Source: Lutimaribacter saemankumensis
GTDB lineage: Bacteria > Pseudomonadota > Alphaproteobacteria > Rhodobacterales > Rhodobacteraceae
Direction: 5' to 3'
NCBI RefSeq assembly: GCF_900100005.1
Contig: NZ_FNEB01000001.1
Coordinates: 884,407 to 948,406 of the forward strand
Length of the DNA stretch: 64,000 nucleotides
The notes below the pieces were generated by a model. The model worked only from the letters and a program-made list of their open reading frames with translations, was not told the origin of the DNA and made no database searches. How positions within the stretch are numbered: the stretch's first letter is position 1; each line of letters opens with the position of its first letter. Positions 7,512 through 18,244 of this stretch are shown in pieces. The position numbers were made by a program, and so were the translations under genes.

Positions 7512-8372
7512 ATGCACGAAAAAATCGACAAGCGCACCCGCGCCGAAACCTTCCGTGCGCGACTGGCCCAGGCGATGGAGCGCAGCGCCACCAGCCAGAG
7601 CGCACTGGCCCGCATGATCGGGGTGGATCGCTCGACCATTTCGCAGCTTCTTGGCGGAGATGGCGCGCGGCTGCCCAACGCGCAGGTCGTGGGCGAATGC
7701 GCTGCCGCGCTTGGCGTGTCGTCGGATTGGCTTTTGTCACTCTCGGACCGGCCCGAAAGCGCCGCCGACCTGCTGGCAAACTCGCTGACCGTGACCGAAG
7801 CCCCCCGCGCCCTTGTCGACGAACAGATCTTCGACTGGCATCGCGAGGCCGCGGGCTACAAGATCCGCCATGTTCCCGCAGCGCTGCCAGACATGCTGAA
7901 AACCCGCCCGATGCTGGAATGGGAATACAGCCCCCATCTGGGCCGCACCGCCGAACAGGCGATCGGCGCATCCGAAGACCGGCTGGCGTGGATGCGCGGC
8001 GCGCATTCGGATTACGAAATTGCCATGCCGCTATATGAAATCGACAGTTTCGCGCGCGGCGAAGGCTATTACAGCGGGCTGCCCGCGCAAGTGCGCCGTG
8101 ACCAGATCGACCGCATCCTTTCGCTTTACGACCAGTTCTATCCGCGCATGCGCATTTACCTGTTCGACGCCCGGCGGCTGTATTCCGCGCCGCTCACGGT
8201 GTTCGGCCCGCTGCTGGCCGTTCTCTATGTCGGCCGCAACTACCTGGCATTCCGCGATTCCGTGCGGGTGCAGGCGTTTGTCGTCCATTTCGACCAGCTT
8301 GTGCGCGAGGCGTCCATCAGCGCCCGCGACCTGCCCGGCCACCTGCGCCGTCTGCGCGACGAAATCCGCTGA
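7512..8372 (+). CDS. XRE-family transcriptional regulator
   Basis: 286 residues. An N-terminal Cro/C1-type helix-turn-helix (SQSALARMIGVDRSTISQLL, about residues 28-47) is followed by a roughly 200-residue C-terminal region with no motif I recognise, rich in aromatic and charged residues (LSLYDQFYPRMRIYLFDARR). That region may sense a ligand. The start is ATG at 7512. The gene is divergent from the fatty acid desaturase, the likely target, and ends 7 bp before the convergent carnitine dehydrogenase fusion gene. Confidence 0.8.
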   Translation: MHEKIDKRTRAETFRARLAQAMERSATSQSALARMIGVDRSTISQLLGGDGARLPNAQVVGECAAALGVSSDWLLSLSDRPESAADLLANSLTVTEAPRALVDEQIFDWHREAAGYKIRHVPAALPDMLKTRPMLEWEYSPHLGRTAEQAIGASEDRLAWMRGAHSDYEIAMPLYEIDSFARGEGYYSGLPAQVRRDQIDRILSLYDQFYPRMRIYLFDARRLYSAPLTVFGPLLAVLYVGRNYLAFRDSVRVQAFVVHFDQLVREASISARDLPGHLRRLRDEIR

Positions 8373-8379
8373 TTCCGCC

Positions 8380-9855
8380 CTAGCGGGGGGCACCGACGCC
8401 GCGCCCCGCACCTTCGGGCAAGGGCAGCGCGGCATGGGCTGCGGCCAGCCGTTCCAGCGCGCCGGCAACTTGCGGCGCGGGCGGCGAAGCGCGGCGGGTG
8501 GCAAGATCGACATGCAGCAACATGTGCTCACCCGTGGCCAGAAGCCGCCCGTCCGACTGCATCTCGTGCCACAGGTGCATTTTCTTGCCCGCCCCCTCCA
8601 GCACGCGCGTATGCACTGTGATCGGCGCGCCTGCGCGCACCTCGTCGAGATGCCGGATATGGGTTTCGACCGTAAAGAAACTGCCACCTTCCGCGATATA
8701 GCTGTCATCGCAGCCCACCATGCGCATCAGCCGGTCGGTCGCCTGCGCGAAGGCATCCAGATACCGTGCTTCGGTCATGTGGCCGTTGTAATCGATCCAG
8801 TCCAGCGGCACGGCACGCGTCAATGTCAGCACCGGCAGGGACGGATCGGACAGCGCGCCCACATGGTCCACCAACCCGGCGGCCTGCGCCCGCGCGGCAT
8901 CATGGGCATTCTGAAGCGCACCGGCCCCCCAGTCGTTCAGCGCCAGCGCCCGCATCATACCGACAAGGTTGCCGTCGCGGATGCGCTCCAGCTCGCGGAT
9001 CGAATGTGTACCGGACTGCGCATCGGATTGCCCGGCGATCCGCTCGATCAGGTCGTCGGTCAGTTCGGGCACGTCCATCAACTTGGTCCATGGCCATTGC
9101 AGGCAGGGGCCGAACTGCGAAATGAAATGCCGCATCCCGGCCTCGCCCCCGGCGATCCGGTAGGTTTCGAACAGGCCCATCTGCGCCCAACGCAGGCCGA
9201 ACCCGAACCGGATCGCGTCGTCGATCTCTTCGGTGGTGGCGATCCCGTCGCGCACCAGCCACAACGCCTCGCGCCAGACGGCCTCGAGCAGCCGGTCGGC
9301 GATATGCGCGTCGATCTCGGCGCGGATATGCAAGGGCTTCATGCCCAGTGCGGTCAGCCGTGCGCAGGCATCTTCGATGAATGCCGGATCGTTGGCGGGT
9401 GAGCCGACGATCTCGACCAGCGGCAGCAGGTAGACGGGATTGAACGGATGCGCGACGACGATCTGGCCCGCCAGCGCCTGCCCTTCTTGCAACTCCGACG
9501 GCTTGAAACCGGATGTTGACGACCCGATCACCGTATCCGCGCGCACATGCCCCGCCAATTCGGCAAGGACACGGTGCTTCAATTCCAGCCGCTCGGGCAC
9601 GCTTTCCTGCACCCAGTCGGCGCCGTCCACGGCCTCGGCAAGCGAGGCGCAGAACCGCAGCTGCCCCTCGGACGGCAGCGCCACATCGCCAAGGCCCGGC
9701 AGCGAACGGCGCGCGTTTTCCAGCACTTCGCCCAGCTTGCGTTCGGCCTGCGGGTCGGGGTCGAACACCGCCACGTCCCAGCCATTGAGAAGGAACCGCG
9801 CGGCCCAACCGCCCCCGATCACGCCGCCCCCGACGATTGCCGCCTTGCCGCTCAT
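8380..9855 (-). CDS. L-carnitine 3-dehydrogenase fused to a hotdog thioesterase
   Basis: 491 residues. Residues 1-315 form a 3-hydroxyacyl-CoA dehydrogenase-type enzyme: NAD-binding GGGVIGGGWAARF near residue 8, then the family's STSGFKPSEL and AHPFNPVYLLPLVEIV sequences. Residues about 340-470 form a 4HBT hotdog thioesterase with the active-site motif WIDYNGHM at 353-360. This two-domain arrangement is known for bacterial L-carnitine dehydrogenases, which oxidise carnitine to 3-dehydrocarnitine; the thioesterase would then free glycine betaine from betainyl-CoA. It overlaps the lipocalin gene by 4 bp (ATGA), and the operon starts with a beta-keto acid cleavage enzyme, which fits this route. 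Confidence 0.85.
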   Translation of the reverse strand: MSGKAAIVGGGVIGGGWAARFLLNGWDVAVFDPDPQAERKLGEVLENARRSLPGLGDVALPSEGQLRFCASLAEAVDGADWVQESVPERLELKHRVLAELAGHVRADTVIGSSTSGFKPSELQEGQALAGQIVVAHPFNPVYLLPLVEIVGSPANDPAFIEDACARLTALGMKPLHIRAEIDAHIADRLLEAVWREALWLVRDGIATTEEIDDAIRFGFGLRWAQMGLFETYRIAGGEAGMRHFISQFGPCLQWPWTKLMDVPELTDDLIERIAGQSDAQSGTHSIRELERIRDGNLVGMMRALALNDWGAGALQNAHDAARAQAAGLVDHVGALSDPSLPVLTLTRAVPLDWIDYNGHMTEARYLDAFAQATDRLMRMVGCDDSYIAEGGSFFTVETHIRHLDEVRAGAPITVHTRVLEGAGKKMHLWHEMQSDGRLLATGEHMLLHVDLATRRASPPAPQVAGALERLAAAHAALPLPEGAGRGVGAPR

Positions 9856-10337
9856 CCACTCACCTCTTTCATCCGGGCCATGTCATAGCCCTGCCATTCC
9901 ATGATCCCGCGCGCGGCGGCGATCCGGTCCGCCCCGCCCCGCGGGGAACGGTCCATGATCCAGCCGATCCGCCCGTCCGGCGCGCCGATTGCCGCGGTGC
10001 GATTGTCGGCATCCAGCCACAGCACCCACAGGAGTCGCCCCTTCAACGGGCCTTGCGTCACTTCGAACCGGCCCGGCCCGGACATCAGCAGGTCATCCTC
10101 GCGAAGGCGCAGGATGTCCCCCGCCACGACCGGCCCGACCAGCGGCGCCACCCGGACGCGCCAGTCGCCCGACAGGCGTGCCTCGGTCACGTCGACCTGC
10201 GATGATATCGGGGCGTCCCGGTCGCGTAAAACCGCATCGTCCAGCGGCGCGGGCATGCAGGCCGGCAGCAGCAGGAAAACCAGCGCCAGCGCCTTTGTCC
10301 TACGGGCGGCGCCCCTGATGTCGCGGCAGGCGCTCAC
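9852..10337 (-). CDS. lipocalin-like lipoprotein
   Basis: 161 residues, start GTG at 10337 overlapping the upstream stop (GTGA). A lipoprotein signal (KALALVFLLLPAC) ends in the lipobox LLPAC, so the mature protein would begin with a lipidated Cys. The rest has the lipocalin GxW motif (LSGDWRV), a GP-rich strand (FEVTQGPLKG), a LWLDADNRTAAIG strand and the closing GWIMDRSP, as in short bacterial lipocalins. It probably binds a small or amphipathic ligand in the periplasm or outer membrane. It is sandwiched between the two carnitine enzymes with overlaps on both sides, so it is expressed with them. Confidence 0.7.
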   Translation of the reverse strand: MSACRDIRGAARRTKALALVFLLLPACMPAPLDDAVLRDRDAPISSQVDVTEARLSGDWRVRVAPLVGPVVAGDILRLREDDLLMSGPGRFEVTQGPLKGRLLWVLWLDADNRTAAIGAPDGRIGWIMDRSPRGGADRIAAARGIMEWQGYDMARMKEVSG

Positions 10338-11248
10338 GCCGCCGGGGCCTGTTTCTGCAGGCCCAGTTTTGCGCGCACCTCTTGAGGGCCGATCACCCGC
10401 GCGCCCATGTTTTCGATAATGGTTACAGCACGTTCGACCAGTTGGGCGTTGGTCGCAAGCATACCCTTGTCGAGCCACAGGTTATCCTCCAGCCCCACGC
10501 GCACATTGCCGCCCGCCAATACCGCCGCCGCGACATAGGCCATCTGGTTGCGGCCCAGCGAAAACGCCGAAAACGTCCAGTCGTCGGGCACGTTGTTCAC
10601 CATCGCCATAAAGGTATTGAGGTCGTCCGGCGCGCCCCAGGGCACCCCCATGCAAAGCTGCACCAGGGCGGGGCTGTCCAGCACCCCGTCGGCCACAAGC
10701 TGCTTGGCATACCACAGATGCCCGGTGTCGAAGGCCTCGATCTCTGGTTTGACGCCCAGATGCGTCATCATCCGGCCCATGGCCTGCAGCATGCCGGGCG
10801 TGTTGGTCATCACGTAATCGGCCTCGGCGAAATTCATCGTGCCGCAATCCAGCGTGCAGATCTCGGGCAGGCATTGCTTGATGTGCTCGACCCGCTCGGC
10901 CGCGCCGATCATGTCGGTGGCATCCTCGTTCAGGGGAAAGGGCGACTCGGGGCTGCCAAAGACGATGTCGCCGCCCATGCCGGCCGTCAGGTTCAGCACA
11001 ACGTCGACCTCTGCCTCGCGGATGCGCTCCATCACCTCGCGATAGAGGTCCAGCCGCCGCGACGGCGCGCCGGTTTCGGGATCGCGCACATGGCAATGCA
11101 CGACAGCCGCGCCCGCGCGCGCCGCGTCGATGGCGCTGGCGGCGATCTCGGCCGGGCTGCGCGGGACGTGGCGCGATCTGTCCTGTGTCGCGCCCGATCC
11201 CGTGACGGCACAGGTGATGAACACCTCGCGGTTCATTGAAAGTGGCAT
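10334..11248 (-). CDS. beta-keto acid cleavage enzyme (BKACE), likely 3-dehydrocarnitine:acetyl-CoA type
   Basis: 304 residues of the BKACE family (formerly 3-keto-5-aminohexanoate cleavage enzyme). The zinc-binding HCHVRDPETG is at residues 51-60 (H51, H53), and the family sequences LNLTAGMGG, CTLDCGTMNF and VRVGLEDNLW are present. These Zn enzymes condense a beta-keto acid with acetyl-CoA to give acetoacetate and a new acyl-CoA. Because the operon also encodes a carnitine dehydrogenase/thioesterase fusion, the likely reaction is dehydrocarnitine + acetyl-CoA to betainyl-CoA + acetoacetate. The start is ATG at 11248, behind GGGAGAGA; ATG at 11236 has no such site. First gene of the coupled set. 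Confidence 0.85.
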   Translation of the reverse strand: MPLSMNREVFITCAVTGSGATQDRSRHVPRSPAEIAASAIDAARAGAAVVHCHVRDPETGAPSRRLDLYREVMERIREAEVDVVLNLTAGMGGDIVFGSPESPFPLNEDATDMIGAAERVEHIKQCLPEICTLDCGTMNFAEADYVMTNTPGMLQAMGRMMTHLGVKPEIEAFDTGHLWYAKQLVADGVLDSPALVQLCMGVPWGAPDDLNTFMAMVNNVPDDWTFSAFSLGRNQMAYVAAAVLAGGNVRVGLEDNLWLDKGMLATNAQLVERAVTIIENMGARVIGPQEVRAKLGLQKQAPAA

Positions 11249-11314
11249 CGCGTCTCTCCCCGGGCTTGTTGCTTGCCGCAGTGTTGGCCGAAATCGCGGC
11301 CCGGGGAAAGGGGG

Positions 11315-12364
11315 TCAGTAGGGCATCGGATGCGCCCGATGCACCGCGTCTATACCCGAAAGCAGATCGTCGCTCAGCTCCAGCCCCACACCTTCGAGCG
11401 CATGGTCAAGCTGGGTCAGCGTGGTTGCGCCGAAGATGACCGAGGTCATGAAGGGCCGCCGCGCGGCCCACCCCAGCGCCATGTGGATGGGATCAACCCC
11501 ATATTCACGCGCAAGATCAAGATAGGCTTGCACGGCTTTGAAAACGCGATCTGTTTTGCGTCCGCCCATCTCCGGGTTCAAGGACATGCGCGAGGCATCC
11601 GGCACCGTGCCGCCCTGGTATTTCCCGGTCAGGAAACCCGCTCCGAGCGGTGAGAACGCCAGCAGGCAGACATCCTCGTTCACCGCCGTTTCCGCCAGAT
11701 CGGTATCGAACAGTCGGCAGAGCAGCGAGTATTCGTTCTGGATGCTTGCGGGGCGTGGCCCGCCCACGCGGTCGGCCACCATGCACCACATGGTCGTGCC
11801 CCAGGCGGATTCGTTCGAAAGGCCGAAATGACGGATATTGCCCTTTTCCACCTCGCGCGCCAGCGCGCCCATCGCGTCTTCCATATGCGCGATGGTGTCT
11901 GCGCGGTTCTGCCCCGACGGATCGTATGTCCAGTTCCGGCGGAACTGGTAGCTGCCGCGATTGGGCCAGTGAAACTGGTAGAGGTCGATCACGTCCGTCT
12001 TCAACCGCCGCAGCGACCCTTCGACCGATTGTGCGATGGTTTTTGACGAAATCATCGGCGTCCCGCCGGGCCGGATGGCCGACCCCTCGCCCGGATGTTT
12101 CGTGGCCAGAACGAACTCACCGCGCCTTGCCGGATTCGCCGCGATCCAGTCGCCGATGATCTCTTCGGTGCGGCCCACGGTTTCGGGCGACACCGGGTTG
12201 ACCGGATACATTTCGGCCGTGTCGATGAAATTTATGCCCGCCGCCAGCGCGCGGTCGATCTGGGCATGGGCCGTCGCGGCATCGGTCTGGGTGCCGAATG
12301 TCATCGTGCCGAGGCACAATTCGCTGACCATCAGGCCGGTGCGGCCCAGCGGGTTCTTCTTCAT
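11315..12364 (-). CDS. aldo/keto reductase (Tas-like)
   Basis: 349 residues beginning LGRTGLMVSELCLGTMTFG, with the catalytic Asp and Tyr in FIDTAEMYPVNP, Lys in LATKHPG, His in LYQFHWPN and the NADPH-binding C-terminal part (GATTLTQLDHAL). Family members reduce aldehydes and ketones with NADPH; this branch resembles E. coli Tas. The substrate is unknown. It lies 66 bp upstream of the carnitine set on the same strand, so co-transcription is possible, although no step in carnitine degradation calls for it. Confidence 0.85.
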   Translation of the reverse strand: MKKNPLGRTGLMVSELCLGTMTFGTQTDAATAHAQIDRALAAGINFIDTAEMYPVNPVSPETVGRTEEIIGDWIAANPARRGEFVLATKHPGEGSAIRPGGTPMISSKTIAQSVEGSLRRLKTDVIDLYQFHWPNRGSYQFRRNWTYDPSGQNRADTIAHMEDAMGALAREVEKGNIRHFGLSNESAWGTTMWCMVADRVGGPRPASIQNEYSLLCRLFDTDLAETAVNEDVCLLAFSPLGAGFLTGKYQGGTVPDASRMSLNPEMGGRKTDRVFKAVQAYLDLAREYGVDPIHMALGWAARRPFMTSVIFGATTLTQLDHALEGVGLELSDDLLSGIDAVHRAHPMPY

Positions 12365-12438
12365 ACTGTCCGTCCCCTCGTTTCGCGTTGGGGGCAGACT
12401 AGCCCGGCCAGCGGAAATTGCCAGCCGGGCATAATGAC

Positions 12439-12870
12439 TCAGGGCCGGATGTAGGCGAAGCCCTGATCCTGCAGCTCAACCAGGCGCACGACGCCCGAGG
12501 GCACGACCTGTGCCTCGTCGAGCAGCGTGATGTCCTTGCCGGCCTTCTGGCTCATCTTCGCGATGGTGTTGCCACAGGCCGAGAATGTCAGGCTGTCGTG
12601 CTGCAACGCCATGGTGCTGACACGTTCGCCCACGGGGCTGGCTCCGTCGATCAGCATCTGCAGGCCGGGGCCATAGGCGACGATTTCAATCTGCGCCGTA
12701 TACCCTTGGGACTCATAGTATTTGTACAGGTTCTGCACGTTGTTGAGCGCCATGTTCAGCGTATGTGGATCGTTTTGGTTCACATGCACGGCGATCTTGT
12801 GCAACTGCCCCTCGGCCCAAGCGGCAATCGGGGTCAGGGCCAGTGCGGCGGCGGTTATCAGATGTTTCAT
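12439..12870 (-). CDS. secreted DsrE-family protein
   Basis: 143 residues with a clear signal peptide (MKHLITAAALALTPIAAWA) followed by a DsrE/DsrF-like domain: KIAVHVNQNDPHTLNMALNN, then EIVAYGPGLQML and a Cys in SACGNTI. Cytoplasmic DsrE proteins relay sulfur, while periplasmic members of this type are of unknown role and are often near redox or thiosulfate genes. A single Cys (in FSACGNT) sits where DsrE proteins carry their active residue. The neighbours give no further hint. Confidence 0.75.
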   Translation of the reverse strand: MKHLITAAALALTPIAAWAEGQLHKIAVHVNQNDPHTLNMALNNVQNLYKYYESQGYTAQIEIVAYGPGLQMLIDGASPVGERVSTMALQHDSLTFSACGNTIAKMSQKAGKDITLLDEAQVVPSGVVRLVELQDQGFAYIRP

Positions 12871-12979
12871 TCGCGTCCTCCCTTTTTATTCGATCATCGT
12901 AACGCAGTTTTTGAATATGTCACCGGGAAAATTACGATCCGGCATTGAGAACATTAAGGGAACATTTATACTTTGATTC

Positions 12980-13576
12980 ATGACCGTTCACACCCTGTCC
13001 CGCAGGCCGCACCGCGCCGCGCCAACCATTGCGCCCGACCCGCAGATGGCCCTGGCCACAGGCCGCCTGCACGAACTGTGCGGACCGGCCCGGTGGACCT
13101 GCGCACTGTGGATCGCAGGTGCGCTTGACGGGCCGGTGCTGTGGATCGCGCCGGCCTGGTCCGGCACGCAGCCCAACCCCTGCGGCATGGTTCCGTGGGC
13201 TGATCCCAAGCGGTTTTTATTCGCCGCCCCCACCCGCCCCGAAGATGTCCTGTGGTGCATGGAAGAGGCGCTGCGCAGCGGGGCCGCGCCGCTGGTGGTG
13301 GCCGACCTGCCCGGCCCGCCCGGCCTGACGCCCGTGCGGCGGCTGCACCTGGCGGCGGAGGCTGCGGCCGAGGCGCCGCTGGGCCTGATCCTGACGCCAG
13401 GCGATGGCGGGGCACCGGGGGTGGAAAGCCGCTGGCACATGGCCCCCGCACATGAGGGCGACGCGCTGCGCTGGCGGCTGGAGCGGCGCCGCGCCCGCAC
13501 CCTGCCCCCGCAGGGCTGGAACCTGGTCGAACAGGACGGGAAACGCGGCCTCGTGCCGGCGGGACCGAAGGGTTGA
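12980..13576 (+). CDS. ImuA-like (RecA-fold) protein lacking a P-loop
   Basis: 198 residues resembling ImuA, the RecA-like partner of the ImuB/DnaE2 mutasome: N-terminal GRLHELCGPARW, a central LWCMEEALRSG, RRLHLAAEAA, and a C-terminal RWRLERRRARTLPP followed by GWNLVE. The Walker A motif (GxxxxGKT) expected after HELCGP is absent (GPARWTCALWIAG), so nucleotide binding is doubtful. No imuB or dnaE2 adjoins it; the next gene is an MFS transporter. The alternative is a conserved protein of unknown role that shares the fold. Homology is judged by eye. Confidence 0.55.
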   Translation: MTVHTLSRRPHRAAPTIAPDPQMALATGRLHELCGPARWTCALWIAGALDGPVLWIAPAWSGTQPNPCGMVPWADPKRFLFAAPTRPEDVLWCMEEALRSGAAPLVVADLPGPPGLTPVRRLHLAAEAAAEAPLGLILTPGDGGAPGVESRWHMAPAHEGDALRWRLERRRARTLPPQGWNLVEQDGKRGLVPAGPKG

Positions 13577-13654
13577 CCGGCCCCGGCAGAAAACGACATT
13601 ACCTGTCGGCAACCTGCTTGCGATCCCTGACCGGGCTGCGATGCTGCCCCTGTC

Positions 13655-14878
13655 ATGCGCATGATCATTTCTTTCGCGGCCCTGTTTCTGTCGGTCATCC
13701 TGTTGCAGCTTTCCACCGGGGGCGTGGGGCCGCTCGATGCGCTGTCGGGGCTGGTTCTGAATTTCACCACGGCCGAGATCGGCCTGCTGGGTTCGGCCCA
13801 TTTCCTGGGCTTCTTCATCGGCTGCTGGTGGGCGCCACGGATGATGGGCTCGGTCGGACACAGCCGCGCCTTTGCCGCCTTTACCGCCACGGGGGCGATC
13901 GGGCTTCTGGCGCATATGCTGGTGATCGACCCGCTGGCCTGGGCGGCGATGCGGGTGGCATCGGGATTCTGCGTGGCCGGTTGCTACACGGTGATAGAAG
14001 CCTGGCTTCAGGCCAAGGTCACGAACGAGACACGCGGCCGCGCGATGGGTACCTACCGCGTCGCGGACATGGGCGCATCGCTGATGGCGCAGATGGTGAT
14101 CTCGGTGCTCGAACCGGCTTCCTACGTGTCCTACAACCTGCTGGCGCTGATCTGCTGCGCGGCGCTGCTGCCTCTGACCCTGACAACCACGGCGCAACCC
14201 GAAACCCCCGACGCGCCGCGGCTGCGCCCGATGCTGGCGGTCACACGGTCACCATTGGCGGCTGCGGGCGTGATCGTGGCCGCACTGTCGAGCGCATCGT
14301 TCCGCATGGTGGGGCCGGTCTACGGCACGGGCGTCGGTTTACAGACCGACCAGATCGCATGGTTCCTCGCGGCCTTCGTCGCAGGCGGCGCGCTGGCGCA
14401 ATACCCGGTGGGATGGCTTGCCGACAAGTATGACCGGCGCTGGGTGCTGATCTGGCTGTCGGTGGCCGCGATCTGCAGCAGCACGCTGACCGCGCTGACG
14501 CATGACCTGACCACGACACAGGTGCTGCTGACGGCGGGGCTGTTCGGGTTGACGACATTCCCGATCTATTCGGTGGCCGCCGCCCACGCGCATGACTTTG
14601 CAGACACGTCGGAACGGGTCGAGCTGTCGGCAGCGCTGATGTTCCATTTCGCGCTTGGGGCGATCGCCGCGCCGCTGGTGGCCTCCTGGCTGATCGACGC
14701 CTACGGCCCGCCCGCCATGTTCGTGATGATCGCGGTGGGCCACGCGGTGCTGGTGGTGTTCGGCCTGGTGCGGATGCGCGCACGGCCCGCGGCCCGGCGG
14801 CGGACGCGTTACGTCTATGCACCGCGCACGTCCTTCCTGATCGGGCGGCTGACCGGTCGCGACCGCGAAGGGCGCTAG
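13655..14878 (+). CDS. MFS transporter (YcaD-like)
   Basis: 407 residues, about twelve membrane helices, with the MFS inter-helix signatures (WWAPRMMGSVGHSRAF between helices 2 and 3; GWLADKYDRRWVL in the second half) and VASGFCVAGCYTVIEAWLQ typical of the YcaD-like branch. The substrate is unknown. Start ATG at 13655; an arginine-rich C-terminus follows the last helix. Same strand as metG, 90 bp upstream. Confidence 0.85.
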   Translation: MRMIISFAALFLSVILLQLSTGGVGPLDALSGLVLNFTTAEIGLLGSAHFLGFFIGCWWAPRMMGSVGHSRAFAAFTATGAIGLLAHMLVIDPLAWAAMRVASGFCVAGCYTVIEAWLQAKVTNETRGRAMGTYRVADMGASLMAQMVISVLEPASYVSYNLLALICCAALLPLTLTTTAQPETPDAPRLRPMLAVTRSPLAAAGVIVAALSSASFRMVGPVYGTGVGLQTDQIAWFLAAFVAGGALAQYPVGWLADKYDRRWVLIWLSVAAICSSTLTALTHDLTTTQVLLTAGLFGLTTFPIYSVAAAHAHDFADTSERVELSAALMFHFALGAIAAPLVASWLIDAYGPPAMFVMIAVGHAVLVVFGLVRMRARPAARRRTRYVYAPRTSFLIGRLTGRDREGR

Positions 14879-14968
14879 CCGCCGGCGCTACGCAGGAAAA
14901 CCGTGCCCACTGGCCCCTGCCCGCAAGCTGCGGTAAAGGGGGCGCAACACGCGACGGAAGGCATGGAC

Positions 14969-16678
<1,710 letters not shown>

Positions 16679-16690
16679 TCGGCGGGGCGT

Positions 16691-18139
16691 TCAACCCCGC
16701 CAGAAGGTCGCCGTGAACAGCACGTAGACGACGACGATTTCCAGCCGGCCTGCCAGCATGCCGAATGTCATGATGTACTTGGCGGCATCGGGAAAGGCGC
16801 TGAGCGCGCCGCTGTCGTCGACCAGTTCGCCAAAGGCCGGGCCGATATTGAAGATCGAGGTCCAGGCGCCTGTGGTGGCTTCCATGAATGGCAACCCCGT
16901 CAGCGCCAGCGCCACGGACATGACCCCGTAGGTCAGGATGAACATGGTAAAGATCAGCATGACGGATTCGATCACGTCGCGTTCGATCGGACGCCCGCCA
17001 AGCCTGATCGACACCACCCGGTGCGGGCTGCCGATCAGGCGCATCTGCGCCGCCAGCGCCTTGAACAGCACGAGATAGCGAAAGATCTTGAGCGAACAGC
17101 CGGTCGATCCGGTGCATCCCCCGATCGCGCCCACGGTCAGCAACACCACGACCGGGGCCGCTCCCCACAGCGTCACGTCGCCATCGCCGAACCCCGTGCC
17201 CGAAAAGATCGACACGACGTTGAAGGCGATGTGGCGGAAATGATCCTCGTCGAAGGGTTCGCCCTGCGCCACGCGCAGCATGAAGATCAGCACCACCGAC
17301 ACCAGGATCAGCAGCGCATAGACCTGCACCTGGAAATCACTGAGCAGCGGGCGCACTTGCCCCGACCCGATCAACATCAGCCGCACGAAGGGAACCGAGG
17401 CCAAGAACATGAACAACAGGGCGGCATAGTGAATAGGCCCGCCATAGGCGCTGAACGACGCGTCGGTGGTTGAAAAGCCCCCGGTCGACACCGTTGTCAT
17501 GGCGTGCACCGTCGCTTCGAACGGGTCCATGCCAAGCCCGATATAAGTGAACACGCACAGCAGCGTCAGCGCGAGATAGGTCGCCAGCAGCGCCTTCGAG
17601 ATGTCGATGGCGCGGGGCATCACCTTGCCCAGCGTGTCGAAGCTTTCGCTTTTGAAGAATTGCATGCCGCCGACCCGCATGATCGGCAGGAACAGCATGG
17701 CGACGATCACGATCCCCAACCCGCCCAGCCATTGCAGGATGCCGCGCCACAGCAGCAGCCCCTTGGGCAGATCATCGAGGCCGGAAAAGACAGTTGTGCC
17801 GGTGGTGGTCAGCCCTGACATCGCCTCGAACAGGGCATCGACGAAACGGGCGTCCGTTTCGCCCAGCATGAAGGGCAGCGCCGCGAAGACCGGCAAGGCC
17901 ACCCATGTGCCCACCGTCAGCAGAAAGCCCTGCCGGATCGATATTTCCTGATGCCGAGTGTTCTGGCAGGCCAGCGCGACAAGGCCGCCGGTCAGAAAGG
18001 TCAGCACCGCGCTTTCGAAGAATACCGGCCAGTGTTCGCGGCCTTCGGCGATGTCCACCAGCATCGGCGGAATCATCATCAAGCCAAGAACGGCGACAAG
18101 CAGGCCGATCACATATCCGACGGGGCGCGGGTCCAACAT
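16691..18139 (-). CDS. trkH: TrkH-type potassium uptake protein
   Basis: 482 residues with four membrane-pore-membrane repeats. Each pore loop is visible: SGLTTTGTTVFSG, TTVSTGGFSTTD, SIFSGTGFGDGD and IFNIGPAFGE, each with the filter Gly. The protein is the inner-membrane K+ channel subunit that works with the NAD-binding TrkA, which is not in this window. Length is normal for TrkH. The gene is convergent with metG, with 12 bp between the stops. Confidence 0.95.
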   Translation of the reverse strand: MLDPRPVGYVIGLLVAVLGLMMIPPMLVDIAEGREHWPVFFESAVLTFLTGGLVALACQNTRHQEISIRQGFLLTVGTWVALPVFAALPFMLGETDARFVDALFEAMSGLTTTGTTVFSGLDDLPKGLLLWRGILQWLGGLGIVIVAMLFLPIMRVGGMQFFKSESFDTLGKVMPRAIDISKALLATYLALTLLCVFTYIGLGMDPFEATVHAMTTVSTGGFSTTDASFSAYGGPIHYAALLFMFLASVPFVRLMLIGSGQVRPLLSDFQVQVYALLILVSVVLIFMLRVAQGEPFDEDHFRHIAFNVVSIFSGTGFGDGDVTLWGAAPVVVLLTVGAIGGCTGSTGCSLKIFRYLVLFKALAAQMRLIGSPHRVVSIRLGGRPIERDVIESVMLIFTMFILTYGVMSVALALTGLPFMEATTGAWTSIFNIGPAFGELVDDSGALSAFPDAAKYIMTFGMLAGRLEIVVVYVLFTATFWRG

Positions 18140-18244
18140 GGATCGAAGGCTTGGCGGCAGCGCGCCGTGCTGTCAAGCGGCAGGATGCGCGCGTCCGCTG
18201 CGGAAGGGCCGGCGAAGGGAACGCCGCCAGCCCTGCCACCGCGA

